DNA of 64,000 bases from Elymus sibiricus (GCA_039707655.1 CM077676.1:240082866-240146865), one strand, 5' to 3'; shown: positions 47,067-58,584, counted from the stretch's first letter. Program-made: numbers and translations. Notes: a model not told the origin generated them from the sequence alone.

Positions 47067-47885
47067 ATGTCTAGTTCTTCGCTCGTTACTATTACCCCTG
47101 AAAATGAAGTACTTAATTTTAAACAAAGGGGAGGAGAGAATTTAAAAGATGCTTGGTATAGGATTTGTGATGCTCATAATAGATCAACTCGTAAGCAATC
47201 CTGTACCATCCTTCTTCGCAATTTTTATGTGGGCATTACTACTTGGTATAGATTTGTGCTTGATACTATTACTGGAGGGAATTTCTTGATGTGTCCCCCT
47301 ACGGATGCTTTTAATGCTATGGGAAATTTAGTGGGATCACTACCTATTATTATTAATGAAACAACTTTGACCTTGGAACATGTTATGCAAAGGTTAGATG
47401 CTATTGAAAACAAAATGCCTACCATTGAGCATATTGAAAATTTAGATAAAAAGATTCATAACCATGTCACTCAATTTGGATCAAAAGTAGGTATTACTCT
47501 TAAGATGCTAAAAGAGAAAGAACCAATAATTAATGAAAGGGTGGAACAAAGCCCCGCTAGGATCGATAAGTTGGAGGAAATTATTAATAAATTAGGTTCT
47601 GCTTTTTCTTCCGCTAAAACTATTGAAAAAACTATTCCTAGCAAGAATTGCAAGTTTATGTATGTCCCTAAAACCAATGGTGCTACTTCTAGTAATGGAA
47701 AGGAGGGTCTTAAAATGATTAGCGTGCACCCCGATTTCATTGGTATAATTAAGGAACCTATTCAAAAAAGTAAAATTCTTGATTTTGTGCCTAGAAGTGT
47801 GATGGTGAGAAACACCTATGTTAAATCTATTAGAAAAAATGGATGTGTGATTGAGGAGTTGGAAACCAAAGATGACAATACTTGA
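47067..47885 (+). CDS. Gag-like protein of element C (272 aa)
   Basis: The ATG at 47067 (MSSSSLVTITPENEV) aligns with the start chosen for element A and gives the same length, 272 aa, with no stops. The first 73 residues match A at about 65 positions by eye. It shares the gag-like core, the coiled-coil-like middle and the acidic end EELETKDDNT. The two copies differ most around residues 200-255. Intact frames in both copies argue that this protein was needed for mobility. Confidence 0.72.
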   Translation: MSSSSLVTITPENEVLNFKQRGGENLKDAWYRICDAHNRSTRKQSCTILLRNFYVGITTWYRFVLDTITGGNFLMCPPTDAFNAMGNLVGSLPIIINETTLTLEHVMQRLDAIENKMPTIEHIENLDKKIHNHVTQFGSKVGITLKMLKEKEPIINERVEQSPARIDKLEEIINKLGSAFSSAKTIEKTIPSKNCKFMYVPKTNGATSSNGKEGLKMISVHPDFIGIIKEPIQKSKILDFVPRSVMVRNTYVKSIRKNGCVIEELETKDDNT

Positions 47886-50380
47886 AACTATGCATTATGC
47901 CTAGCTAGGGGCATAAAACAATAGCGCTCGTTGGGAGGCAACCCAATAAATAAAATAATTTTTTCTGTTATTGTGTGTTTTTACTTTCATGCTACTGGTA
48001 TGATTGATTTTTTGTGTTTTTAATTAGTGTTTGTGCCAAGTAAAGCCTTTAGGATGATTTGGAAGATAATATAATTGATGCTGTTTGGAAAACAGAAAGT
48101 TTTACGTCCAGTGCCCGAATTTTTTTTCTGTACTGGAGCATTGAAAAAATATGAAATTTTTACAGAGTATTGGTATATGAATTTCCCACGTTTTCCTAAT
48201 TTTTCAGAATTTTTGGAGTTACATAAGTATGGCTTTTAAATAGATTGCTACAGACTGTTCTGTTTTTGACAGATTCTGTTTTTTATGCACTACTTGCTTG
48301 TTTTGGTGAATCTATGGATTGTATCGGAGGGTATAAGCCATGGTGAAGTTAGAGTACAGTAGGTATAATGAAAAAATAAAATATGAATGGGTTTGCAACA
48401 GTACTTAGAGTGGTGATTTGTTTTGTTATACTAACAGATCTCACGAAGGTTTTGTTGAGTTTTGTGTGATTGAAGTTTTCAAGTTTTGGGTGAGATCACG
48501 ATGGATGAAGGAGTAAGGAGTAGAAAAAGCCTAAGCTTGGGGATGCCCGAGGCACCCCAAGGTAATATTCTAGAAAGACTCAAGCGTCTAAACTTGGGGA
48601 TGCCCCGGAAGACATCCCCTCTTTCTTCTACCAACCATCGGTAATTTTACTTGGAGCTATATTTTTATTCGTCACATGATATGTGTTTTGCTTGGAGCGT
48701 ATTGTATTATATGAGTCTTTGCTTTGTTTGATTTTTAGTTTGTCACAATCATCCTTGCTGAACACACCTATCTTGAGAGAGCCACACGTTTATCATCATT
48801 TGTTAGAATACTCTATGTGCTTCACTTAAATTTTTTTGAGCTAGGCAGTTGCTCTAGTGCTTCACTTAAATCTTTTTGAGCATGGTGGTGGCTATATTTT
48901 GAAGAAATAAACTCTCATACTTCACTTATATTATTTTGAGAGTTGATTAAAATTTTGAAGAAATGAATTCTCATGCTTCACTTATATTATTTTGAGAATT
49001 GATAAGATTGAAATTTTGAAGAAATAATTGCACTCTCATGCTTCACTTAAATCTTTTTGAGAGTTGATAATAGTAACGGTAATTTGCACAAGATATGAAT
49101 TTGGTCCCAAAGTGATGAATATTCAAGAGGGATATAAATAAAAACTTTCATATAGATCATTGGATATGATAAGCGTGATTCCTTGCAATAGTTTTGCGAT
49201 ATGGAAATGATAATATGTGAGTCATGTTAGTGAGTAATTGTGATTTAGTAAAAATATTAGTGTTAAGGTTTGTGATTCCCTATGCATGCACATCAAGTCA
49301 ATAGTTATGCAAAGAAATTATATCCTACTTATGGTGCATTATTCGGTGTTAGTTATGTTCAATGCAAGTTTATGACCGTTTTCATTTTTTGGTTGGTTGC
49401 TTATCAATCTATTTGCTAGCCTTCATTTGTACTAAGCGGAAATACTGCTTGTGCATCCAAAATCCTTAAACCCAAGTTGTGCCAAATGTGTCCACTATAT
49501 CTACCTATATGCGGTATTTCAATGCCGTTCTAAGTAAATTTGCGTGTGCCAACTCTAATTTTCAAAATAATTTTTCTGTTTTGTGTGCCCGTACCGCTCA
49601 TGAAGCGGCAGGGGGTGGCCATTATTTTCCATGCTAGGTGTGTTATTCTCACGATGAGTGTTTATTCACTTGTCATTGCACGAGAGAGTGGCTGGTAATA
49701 GGGATGCCCAGTCCCACAATGAATCAAAAATTAATAAAAACAAAATTCCTTGGAAAGTGTTGGTATGGAGGGCACCCGTGGATACGGCTAGCCATGGATT
49801 GTGAAAGAATGGTGGAAAGGAAATAAACTTTACTTTCTATTTGGGAACCGCCTATGATGTGTCTAGCATGGAAAATATTGGGAATTGTCGGTCGTTTTCA
49901 TTGACAGGAAAAGCATGCCTCTCAAAATATTTTTATCTCTTTAATTTCAGCCTTGAGCTCTGGCACATTTGACAAATCTCTGCTTCCCTCTGCAAAGGGC
50001 CTATCTATTTACTTTTATGCAATTTTTATTTTTATTTGAGTCTCCATCTTCTCTTATAAAGCACCAATTAGAGAGCACTATTGTCATACTTGTGCATTGG
50101 ATGTAGCTAATATTTGAGTGTGTTTCATGAATGGATCAATGATTGAGCATAATGGGCTAGGGATAACTTTCTTTAGCGTTGATATTTTGAAAGACATGGT
50201 TGCTTGTTAGCATGCTTGAGTATTTATATCTTCATGTCAAATTATAGACTATTGCTTTGAATCATTCAAGTCCAATGTCCATGCTATAAAATAAAAGAAT
50301 ATGTGATGAATATGATAGGCAGCATTCCACATCAAAAATTCTATTTTTATCATTTACCTACTCGAGGACGAGCAGGAATT
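47886..50380 (+). other. Noncoding internal region of element C
   Basis: It is collinear with 4697-7146 of element A, including GCTTCACTT-type tandem repeats (about 48800-49070) and the shared block at 49360-50090. No coding frame is supported. The polypurine tract TTAAGCTTGGGGATGC ends at 50394. Confidence 0.72.
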
Positions 50381-50394
50381 AAGCTTGGGGATGC

Positions 50395-51957
50395 TGATAC
50401 GTCTCCAGCGTATCTATAATTTTTTATTGTTCCATGCTGTTATATTATCAATCTTGGATGTTTTTATATGCATTTACAGCAATTATATATCATTTTTGGA
50501 GACTAACCTATTAACTTAGTGCCCAGTGCCAGTTGCTGTTTTCTGCCCTGTTTTTGTTTTATAGAAAATCAATACCAAACGAAGTCCAAATGCCACGAAA
50601 CTTTTTGGAGATTTTTTTCTGGACATATACAACACTAGAAGCTTCGGGAGAAGACCAGACGCCAGAGGAGGTGGCCACGAGCCACCAGGGCGCGCCTGGG
50701 GGGGCAGGCGCGCCCTGGTGCCTCGTGGGCCCACCCCAGCTCCGTTTGACCTAATTCCACCACTATAAATTCAGGAAAAATCAGAAACCCTTAGGGGAGT
50801 CCGCGAAATACTTTTTCCGCCGCCGCAAGTTTCTGTTCCAGAGAGATCCCATCTGGAGGCCTTCTCCGGTACTCTGCCGGAGGGGGAATCGATCATGGAG
50901 GGGCTCTACATCAACCTTGCTGCCCTTCCGATGATGCGTGAGTAGTTTACCATAGACCTTCGGGTCCATAGTTATTAGCTAGATGGCTTCTTCTCTCTTT
51001 TTGATCTTCAATACAATGTTCTCCTCGATGTTCTTGGAGTTCTATCCGATGTAATCACTTTTTGCGGTGTGTTTGTTGGGATCCGATGAATTGTGAGTTT
51101 ATGATCAGATTATCCATGAATATATTTGAGTCTTTGCTGCACTCTTTTATGCATGATTATTATAGCCTCGTATTTCTTCTCCGATCTATTGATTTGGTTT
51201 GGCCAACTGAGTTGATTTATCTTGCCATGCGAAGAGGTGCTTTGTAATGGGTTCGATCTTGCGGTGCTCAATCCCAGTGACAGAAAGGGACATGACACGT
51301 ATGTATCGTTGCCATTAAGGGTAAAAAGATGGGGTTTATTCATGCATGAGTTTATCTTGTCTACATCATGTCATCGTTCTTAAGGCGTTACTCCATTCTT
51401 TATGGACTTAATACACTAGATGCATGCTGGATAGCGGTCGATGTGTGGAGTAATAGTAGTAGATGCAGGCAGGAGTCGGTCTACTTGTCTCGGACGTGAT
51501 GCCTATATACATGATCATTGCCTTGGATATCGTCATGATTATTTGCTTTTCTATCAATTGCCCAACAGTAATTTGTCTACGCACCGTATGCTATTTTCTC
51601 GAGAGAAGCCTCTAGTGAAAACTATGGCCCCCGGGTCTATCTAAATCATATTACTAAAACTCTAAAAATATTGCTGCCATTTTCTTTTATTTATTTTATT
51701 TTGTATTTTTGTTTCAATCTATCTATCTATCACATACAATTTAATCTTGCAATTGACCGCCGAGGGATTGACAACCCCTCGTTTGCGTTGGGTGCAAGGA
51801 TTTGTTGTTTGTGTGCAGGTGCTGCTAACGAGGTGTTGCGTGATTCTCCTTCTAGTTCAATAACCTTGGTTTCATAACTGAGGGAAATACTTATCTCTAT
51901 TGTGCTGCATCATCCCTTCCTCTTCGGGGATAAAACCAACGCAAGCTACAAGTAGCA
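50395..51957 (+). repeat. 3' LTR of element C
   Basis: This 1563-bp LTR has hairpin arms 50677-50696 and 50707-50726. Confidence 0.92.
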
Positions 51958-51986
51958 ACCGCATTTCCCCTACACCACCATCGCAG

Positions 51987-54080
51987 GTGCTTGCTCTAAC
52001 TTGGCAGTGTGATATGTGGTTGCATGTTGCATATGGTGTCTAGCTTGTAATTCTTCTAATTTGGTTAAATTGCATCTGCTATTCTGCTTAGTTTACACAT
52101 TATACCTGTTAATGTGACATGCCTTCCTGTTTTTGGTACATACTACATCTGTCTATTAACCATGTCCTTACATAAAACTACTGTTCTTGTGTATCCCGCA
52201 TCAATCACTTATGATGAGACACCTTTAGTATATGTCGCTTGATATTTGTTGCATCTTGCATATGATTTATAGCATGTACCGCGTCTAATTTGTTGAAACA
52301 CCATTTATTATGAGACGCTTTTAACTTGGCAGAGTCATATTGGTTGCATCTTTCATGTGGTGTCTACCTTGCATTGCTTCTAATTTGTTGAAATGGCTTC
52401 TGCTTAGTTTACACAAATATGTGTGAATATGCCATGCCGTCCTGTTTTTTGTACATATTCCATCCTTGTATCATGTGTTTGCCTTACATCCAAGTAGTGT
52501 TCATCAGTATCATGCATGAATGAGTTCTGAAGAGTGATTTTTATTCCTTTTTCTTGTCGTTTGACTTGACAATGCAAAATCAATAAAGCAGAAAGAAATT
52601 AGCAAGGCAGTGGATGATGGTGCTCCTTCCGACCAACTGAAATGGAGGGTCTCTAGAGATTCTACTCCGCTATCCTCCAAACAAGATTTGCAAGACAACA
52701 CATGCATAGACAGTCAACGTAGTTGTGTTGATGATGAGCACATCTCCCCTACCCAACCATCACAGGTGCTCGCTCTAACTTGGCACTGTTATATGTGGTT
52801 GCATGTTACGTATGATGTCTAGCTTGTATTGCTTCTAATTTTGTTGAATTGCATCTGCTTAGTTTACACATTATACTTGTGAATAAGACACGTGTTCCTG
52901 TTTCTAGAACATACAATATCTGTCTATCATGCCATGTTCTTACATCAAAGTACTACTGTTGTGTAACCTGCAACAATCACTTATCATAAGCCACGTTTAA
53001 CTTGTGAGTGTGATATAGGTTGCATCTTGCATTTTTTTTCTAGCTTGTACTACTTCTAATTTGTTGAAATGGCACTTATGACGAGACAGTTTTAACTCGG
53101 TAAAGTGACATTCGTTGCATCTTTCATATGGTGTCTAGCTTTCATTGCTTGTAATTTGTTGAAATGCCTGCTGCTTAGTTTACACATCATAGGTGTGAAT
53201 ATGCAATGCTGTCCTTTTTTCTTACATATTCAATCCTCCTATCATGCGGTCGCCTTACATGAAAGTAGTGTTCATCAGCATCATGCATCAATGAGTTCTG
53301 AAAAGCGAATTTTATTCATTTTTCTTGTGGGTTTGACTTGACAAGGCAAAAAAAAGAGAGGAAGGAAAAAAGTAAGGCAGGGGCTGATGGCGGTCATCTG
53401 GCGCCACCGATAAGGAGGCGCTCTAGAGATTCTGCTACTACTGCTAGTGCAGTAGAAGTTCCAAGTAAATATGATGTGCCCAACAACCCTACTCCAGCAT
53501 CCCAGGTGCTTTCTCTAGCTTGGCAGTGTGATATTTGCTTGCATGTTGCATATGGTGTCTAGCTTGTATTGCTTCTAATTTGATTAAATTGCATCTGCTT
53601 AGTTTACACATTATACATGTTAACTTGCCATGTCTTCCTTTTTTTGCATATACTACATCTGTCTATTACATGTTCTAACATCGAAGTATTGTTCGTGTCT
53701 ATCCTGCATCAATCACAAATGATGAAACACATTTAACTTGGTAGTGTGATATTGTTTGGATCTTGCATATGATTTATTGCTTGTACTGCTTGACATTTGT
53801 TTAAATGCCACTTATGACGAGACACTATTAACTTGGCAGAGTGATATTTGTAGCATCTTTCATATGGTGTCTAGCTTCCATTGCATTGTTTCTAATTTAT
53901 TGAAAAGCCTTCTGCTTAGTTTAAGCATCATAGGTCTGACTATCTCATGCCGTCCTGTTTTTCGAACATATTACATCCTCCTATCATGCGGTTGTCTAAC
54001 ATCAAAGTTCAGTTCGTCTGAATAACACATCAATTAGTTCTGAAGAACTAAATTTGTATTCCTTTCTCATGGGTTTGACT
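51987..54080 (+). repeat. Intron and exon modules of about 750 bp
   Basis: The intron phrase ACTTGGCAGTGTGATAT starts modules at about 51997, 52778 and 53515. Related phrases recur within each module about 220 and 315 bases later (52229/52323, 52998/53090, 53737/53829). Each module also carries one exon. It appears to be a tandem gene-segment array. Confidence 0.75.
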
Positions 54081-54099
54081 TGACATGGAAAAAAAAGAG

Positions 54100-54898
54100 G
54101 AAGGTCCATAGTGGGAATGGTCCGTTTAAGGGCCCGTAGCATAACAGGCCGTTAACAGGCCGAAAGTCATCACAGGCTTAATTCTATTGACAGTCATAAT
54201 GGCTCGTTAATGGGTTGGAATACATGATGGGCTGAAAATGGCCCAATGGGTTAACAGACCACAAACGGGCCGATTGTAACCACGGGCTGAATCTGGCTCA
54301 TTAGCATAACAGGCCAGTAACAGACCGTAAGTAATCGAGGGATGGAAATGAGCCCAAGATTTTATGGTCCTTTAGAAGGCCGAAAGAAAACACGGGCTGG
54401 AAACGGCCCAACTGAATCATGCGCCTTTAATGGGCTCAAAGCCGTTTACTTTTCATGATGGGCCAGAATCACCATAGGCCGTCAATGGGCCCAGAGAAAC
54501 AAATGGCCTAATATGGGCCGAAAGACATCACGGGCCATAGATGGGCCGAAAGTGACAACGGGCTGAAATCATAAGGCATGGCCCACATGGCGCTAGTGGG
54601 CCGAATTTTGAAAGGCCATAACAGGCCGTGAGTACCCGGGCCGTAAATGGGCTGTATGCGACCAGGCCGGTAACAGGCTTTCCATGGGCCGGCCTGCTAA
54701 CTTTTGACCAAGTCAAGCGGGCCGGCCTTTTTAACCTAAATGGACCACTGTTGGGCCGTGCCACGTGTTGACGTATCATAGGCGTCTCTCGTCCAATGAA
54801 TGGATGACATCTGTCCCAATGTCGAGCTGACACGTGGCTCCGCCGGCGAATGAGAAATTTACACGTGTAAAATCGTCATTGGTCAGGGCTGCTAACGG
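54100..54898. repeat. CACTA right subterminal repeats
   Basis: About fifteen degenerate units with GGGCC, GAAAG and CACGGGCTG (such as GGGCCGAAAGACATCACGGG) fill 54100-54700. The spacing is roughly 30-60 bases. The array resumes after the solo LTR and leads to the terminus. Confidence 0.75.
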
Positions 54899-54903
54899 GT
54901 TAT

Positions 54904-56484
54904 TGAAAGCACATTTGCTCCCTTGGTGGTTTTGGTAATTCATAACAACATATATCTCATTGAACTAATGTCCATTCAAGTTAAAGATTTCAGGATGTTC
55001 AATGATTGGCATGGCATGGACTAGAGACGTGGATCCCTCAAAATGCTAAGGACAAGGATTGGCAAAAGCTCAAGACTCTACTTTTTTGGTTTAGTGATCC
55101 AAGATCACATTGAGTCCATAGGAAAGCCAATACTATTAAAAGGGGATGAGGTGTTGCTTAATGATCCTTTTGCTCAAGTGCTTAGTGACAGTACTCCTAA
55201 ACCCTCAACCACTCTCTCTACCCAAATATGTCCAAAACCTATATTCCAACTCGACCCCACCGAATTTCTCTATCCGGCCCCACCGAGTTCATCCAAGACT
55301 TAGCCACTGCCAAAACCCTAACAAATCAGATCCACCGAAATGGATCTCGGTCTCACCGAGATGGCCTTGCCAACTCTCTGGAATCGTTTGCACTTACTTC
55401 GGTCTCACCGAGTTTGTAAATCGGTCTCACCGAGATGGTTTGCCAACTCTCTGTTGCCTTATTGCTTCACTTCGGTCCTACCGAGTTGATGCAATCGGTG
55501 CCACCGAGATGAGGATTGCCCTAGCCATTGCACTTCGGTCCATCCGAGTTGTTCGTATCGGTCCCACCGAGATTCCTAAAGTTCATATCTTTTACACAGT
55601 TCGGTGCTACCGAGATTATTGTTTCGGTGCCACCGAGTTGAGTCAAAAGTGTGTAACGGTTGGATTTTGTGTGGAGGCTATATATACCCCCTCCACCACT
55701 CCCTTCTCAGTAAGGAGAGCCATCAGAACGTGCCTACACTTTCACCATACATTTTCTGAGAGAGAACCACCTACTCATGTGTTGAGATCAAGATATTCCA
55801 TTCCTACCATTTGAACCTTGATCTCTAGCCTTTCCAAAGTTGCTTTCCACTCAAATCCTTCTTCCACCATAGCCAAATCTGTGAGGAGTAGTTTGAGTGC
55901 TGGGAAGACTATCATTTGAAGCACAAGAGCAAGGAGTTCATCAACAACACACCATCTATTACCTTTTGGAGAGTGGTGTCTCCTAGATTGGTTAGGTGTC
56001 ACTTGGGAGCCTCCAACGAGATGTGGAGTTGAACCAAGCAGTTTGTAAGGGCAAGGAGATCGCCTACTTTGTGAAGATCTACCCCTAGTGAGGCTAGTCC
56101 TTCGTGGACGTAAGCCATGGTGGAATAGACAAGGTTGCTTCTTCGTGGACCCTTCGTGGATGGAGCCCTCCGTGGACTCGCGCAGCCGTTACCCTTCGTG
56201 GGTTGAAGTCTCCATCAACGTGGACGTACGATAGCACCACCTATCGGAACCACGCCAAAAACCACCGTGTCTTCATTGCGTTTGAATTCTCCGATCCCCT
56301 CCTTTACATACATATGCAATTTCTTACTTTCCGCTGCTATACTCTTAGAATTGCATGTGTAGGGTGATGCTTGACATGTACTATTGCTAAAATCTGCCCA
56401 CAATTAAAATCTGGGAAAAGGTTAGGTTTTATTTGGTCAAGTAGTCTAATCACCCCCCCCTCTAGACATACTTTCGATCCTACA
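54904..56484 (+). mobile_element. Solo LTR with GTTAT TSD, palindrome-rich
   Basis: A 1581-bp solo LTR starts TGAAAGCACATTTGCTCCC and ends TTTCGATCCTACA, with GTTAT at 54899-54903 and 56485-56489. Its first half contains at least nine copies of a short palindrome, TCGGT-nnn-ACCGAG, between 55348 and 55640. A TATATATA box is at 55679. No internal region remains. The family is not identified. Confidence 0.88.
55679..55686 (+). promoter_or_regulatory. LTR TATA box, solo LTR
   Basis: TATATATA is followed by a CCCCTCCACC leader, directly after the palindrome array. Confidence 0.55.
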
Positions 56485-56489
56485 GTTAT

Positions 56490-56772
56490 CGGATCCAAAC
56501 CGGAACCCGATAGCTTAACGGCGACCCGTTACGGTGGATGCCACGTGTCGGTCACCCTTGACAAAAACACTTCCATGACGCGACATTTATCATCATCGAA
56601 GTGGACACTTCCGTGATGATAATTTCAGTATTGTCATGGAACACTTCTACGACAGCACAGGTATGACTATCTTGATTTTGTCATCAAATTGTCACGGATG
56701 TACATGTATGACAGAAAACTTGACCTACTGTGACCAAGACATATCATCATGGAAGTGTTTTTTTTTGTAGTG
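56490..56772. repeat. CACTA right terminus
   Basis: Motifs such as ACACTTCCATGACG, GTGGACACTTCCGTGATGAT and TGTCATGGAACACTTCTACG mirror the left end. The last bases are TTTTTTTTGTAGTG. Confidence 0.75.
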
Positions 56773-57860
56773 AATGTAATAACAATTATTGAATTCCAAA
56801 ATAAATCCAGAAGGAAGCTAGAGCAGCATCGTGCCAACCTCCAACGCAGCAACTCTTGCTTTGTTGCCGACCCTAATGTCAATCTCCCCTTGTGCCACAC
56901 GCCTAGTTCTTACCAGCCCCTGCATCGAGTTGCAAATATGAACAACCGATCTGGTATCAAATACCCAAGAGCTAGTAGATATGTCAGCAAGGTAAATGTC
57001 TATAACATATGCAACAAGTGTACCTTTTCCTAAAGTCACACTTCCGGCCTTCTTGCCATGCTCAGCAAGCCACTTGCTACAGTTCCTCTTCCAGTGACCA
57101 GGTTCCTTGCAATGATAGCAAATGGTCTTCGAGTCCGGTCTTGACTTCGGCTCAGCGGCGGAGGTTACCTTCTCCGTGCCCTTTGCCTTTTTCTTGGACC
57201 AGCTCTTCTTGAACTTAACCGATTTCTGCACCATCAACACTTGATGCGTGCCTTTCTTAATATCCTGATCTGCCACTTTGAGCATCCCATGCAATTCAGT
57301 GAGCTTCTTATCCATGCCGTGCATATGATAGTTCGAGATGAACGTCCCATAGCTAGGCGGAAAAGAACCCAAAACTGCATCGGTAGCCAGCTCATCCAGG
57401 AGCGGAAAGCCTAACCGATCCAAAGCTTCCATGTATCCGATCATCTTGATCACATGCGGGCTCAGTGGATCACCTTCCTTCAGCTTACAATCCATCAAGG
57501 ATCGCTAGACATTGAACTTTTGGTCCTAGCCTGTACCTGAAACATGCTCTTGAGACTCTCGATCATATCGAAAGCCCCAACATCTTCGAAATGCTGCTGC
57601 AAATAGGGCTCCATACAAGCCAGCATGAGACAACTGATCTCGTTTGATTCATCAACGAGTTTCTGGTAGGCATTCCTGGTTGTGGCATTAGCATTATCGG
57701 CAGGTTCCTCTGGAAGTGGATCCTCTAGAACATGTTCCTTTTTATCGTGCTTGAGAACAATTCTCAAATTTCTATATCAGGTGGTAAAGTTTGTTCCATT
57801 AAGTTTATCCTTTTCCAAGATTGATTTCAATGCAATGTTGGGTTGAGCAGGTGGTGCCAT
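56773..57860 (-). pseudogene. Copia gag and protease start, broken
   Basis: The ATG at 57860 opens MAPPAQPNIALKSILEKDK, a typical plant Copia gag start. An in-frame TGA near 57775 replaces the Trp usually found there. A frameshift near 57510 and a TAG follow. The second part (from 57498) keeps the gag body, a zinc knuckle CYHCKEPGHWKRNC that binds RNA, and the protease start (WVFDTRSVVHIC, where the catalytic DTG reads DTR). The frame stops at the CACTA insertion and continues at 11668 with LSRNII. Confidence 0.85.
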
Positions 57861-58564
57861 TGATCTACAACAAAAAAAATATGCAATCACTAAGCAATGT
57901 ATTTATGTAGAGTAATTCAAGCCTTAAATATAAATACTCCCACTGAAGTCAGCATCCCTCCGCAAACTCTCAGTGATTCAGGATCCGACTAGCGCATGCG
58001 ACTAGTGAGCTTTAGCATCACTGCTAGCCAACGTGCCTATCCGGTAAGCAACTCCTTGCTAATCGTATCTCTATACGACTCATGTCGGTCGGGTAGGTAT
58101 CTTATACCCCAGCTCCCAACCTTCTTTGCCACAAGGCCCAAAACCGTTTTGATAGCCTTGTCAAGTTAACCTGATGCAGTGCATGTCTATGTCCGACACG
58201 AACCCTCCAGTTCAAGGACACCTAGTAGCACCCCAATTTTATGAGCCCACTACTAGACGTACTTGACATGCGAAGGTGTAACATTGGGAATGACAAACGT
58301 GCTTGATATTAATGAGGGATCTTTCTACCATTTTAACATGCATAGAAAACAAGAAGCATAACAATCACAAATAAACATATATTGTGAAATAGTATGGCTC
58401 CTTCATGGACGTCCTTCCAGGCCGGCTCCAACTTTGATGAACCGGTTGGAACTCCATCTTGTTCATCATGCCGGGACGCCAAGGCCTCGAACTTGATCTC
58501 TGTCTCTCAAGTACTACAACTAGTAATGAATTTTACAGAGAATCACAAGTCGACACCCAGGCCG
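57861..58564 (-). other. Copia leader region
   Basis: No ORF is supported. A splice acceptor-like TTTGTTGTAG lies just before the gag ATG on the minus strand. The primer site and 5' LTR are not found before the tandem array begins, so the element is truncated here. The exact breakpoint (58560-58585) is uncertain. Confidence 0.6.
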
Positions 58565-58584
58565 TTATCTATATCTATATCTAT

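Larger units (their letters stand above)
45299..51957 (+). mobile_element. Gypsy element C, complete, same family as A
   Basis: This 6659-bp LTR retrotransposon has TSD ACCGC at 45294-45298 and 51958-51962. Order: 5' LTR (45299-46860), primer site, 272-aa gag-like ORF, noncoding region, polypurine tract, 3' LTR (50395-51957). It inserted into an exon module of the CACTA gene. By eye about five substitutions and one short indel separate the first 210 LTR bases. It has no pol. Confidence 0.93.
44791..53505 (+). pseudogene. Repeated-exon CACTA gene (TNPA-like candidate)
   Basis: Four related exon modules can be read on the plus strand: 44791-44946, 45178-45298 plus 51963-51986 (split by element C), 52592-52765 and 53346-53505. 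Each encodes a basic start, an acidic/serine-rich middle (such as VSRDSTPLSSKQD and DSQRSCVDDEH) and an ending like SPTPPSQ, followed by a splice donor (CAG/GTGCT). Module 1 carries an in-frame TAG. The intervening sequences are also repeated. CACTA elements usually encode a second, DNA-binding protein (TNPA) next to the transposase; place and basic composition fit, but sequence similarity cannot be claimed. It is divergent to the transposase gene, which is unusual. Confidence 0.45.
11672..56772. mobile_element. Giant CACTA (DTC) transposon with nested insertions
   Basis: The left end CACTACAAAAAAAGACAC (11672) and the right end, whose reverse complement reads CACTACAAAAAAAAACAC, are terminal inverted repeats of the CACTA superfamily. 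They are flanked by the 3-bp duplication AAT (11669-11671 and 56773-56775). The host Copia frame is interrupted exactly here. The interior holds subterminal repeat arrays on both arms, a TNP2-type transposase gene, a GRF zinc-finger pseudogene and a repeated-exon gene. Total length is 45101 bp. Removing elements B and C, the solo LTR, the 2.35-kb inverted-repeat element and two MITEs leaves about 24 kb, long for a CACTA. I do not assign a family. Confidence 0.9.
1..58564 (-). mobile_element. Copia LTR retrotransposon, split by nested insertions
   Basis: This is the outermost layer, read right to left. Its own sequence consists of a leader and gag (56773-58564), pol (8848-11671), a polypurine tract and a 3' LTR in pieces (8726-8827, 1665-2150, 1-154) that runs off the window. 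The 5' LTR and primer site are missing, apparently lost where the 1191-bp array begins. Copia order is shown by gag zinc knuckle, protease, integrase, reverse transcriptase, then RNase H. Removing the CACTA and one AAT copy brings gag-protease and integrase back into one frame. Several stops and frameshifts show it is dead. The LTR start (TGTTGGAGATATGCCCTAGA) resembles the Angela/BARE group, but I do not assign a family. Confidence 0.85.
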
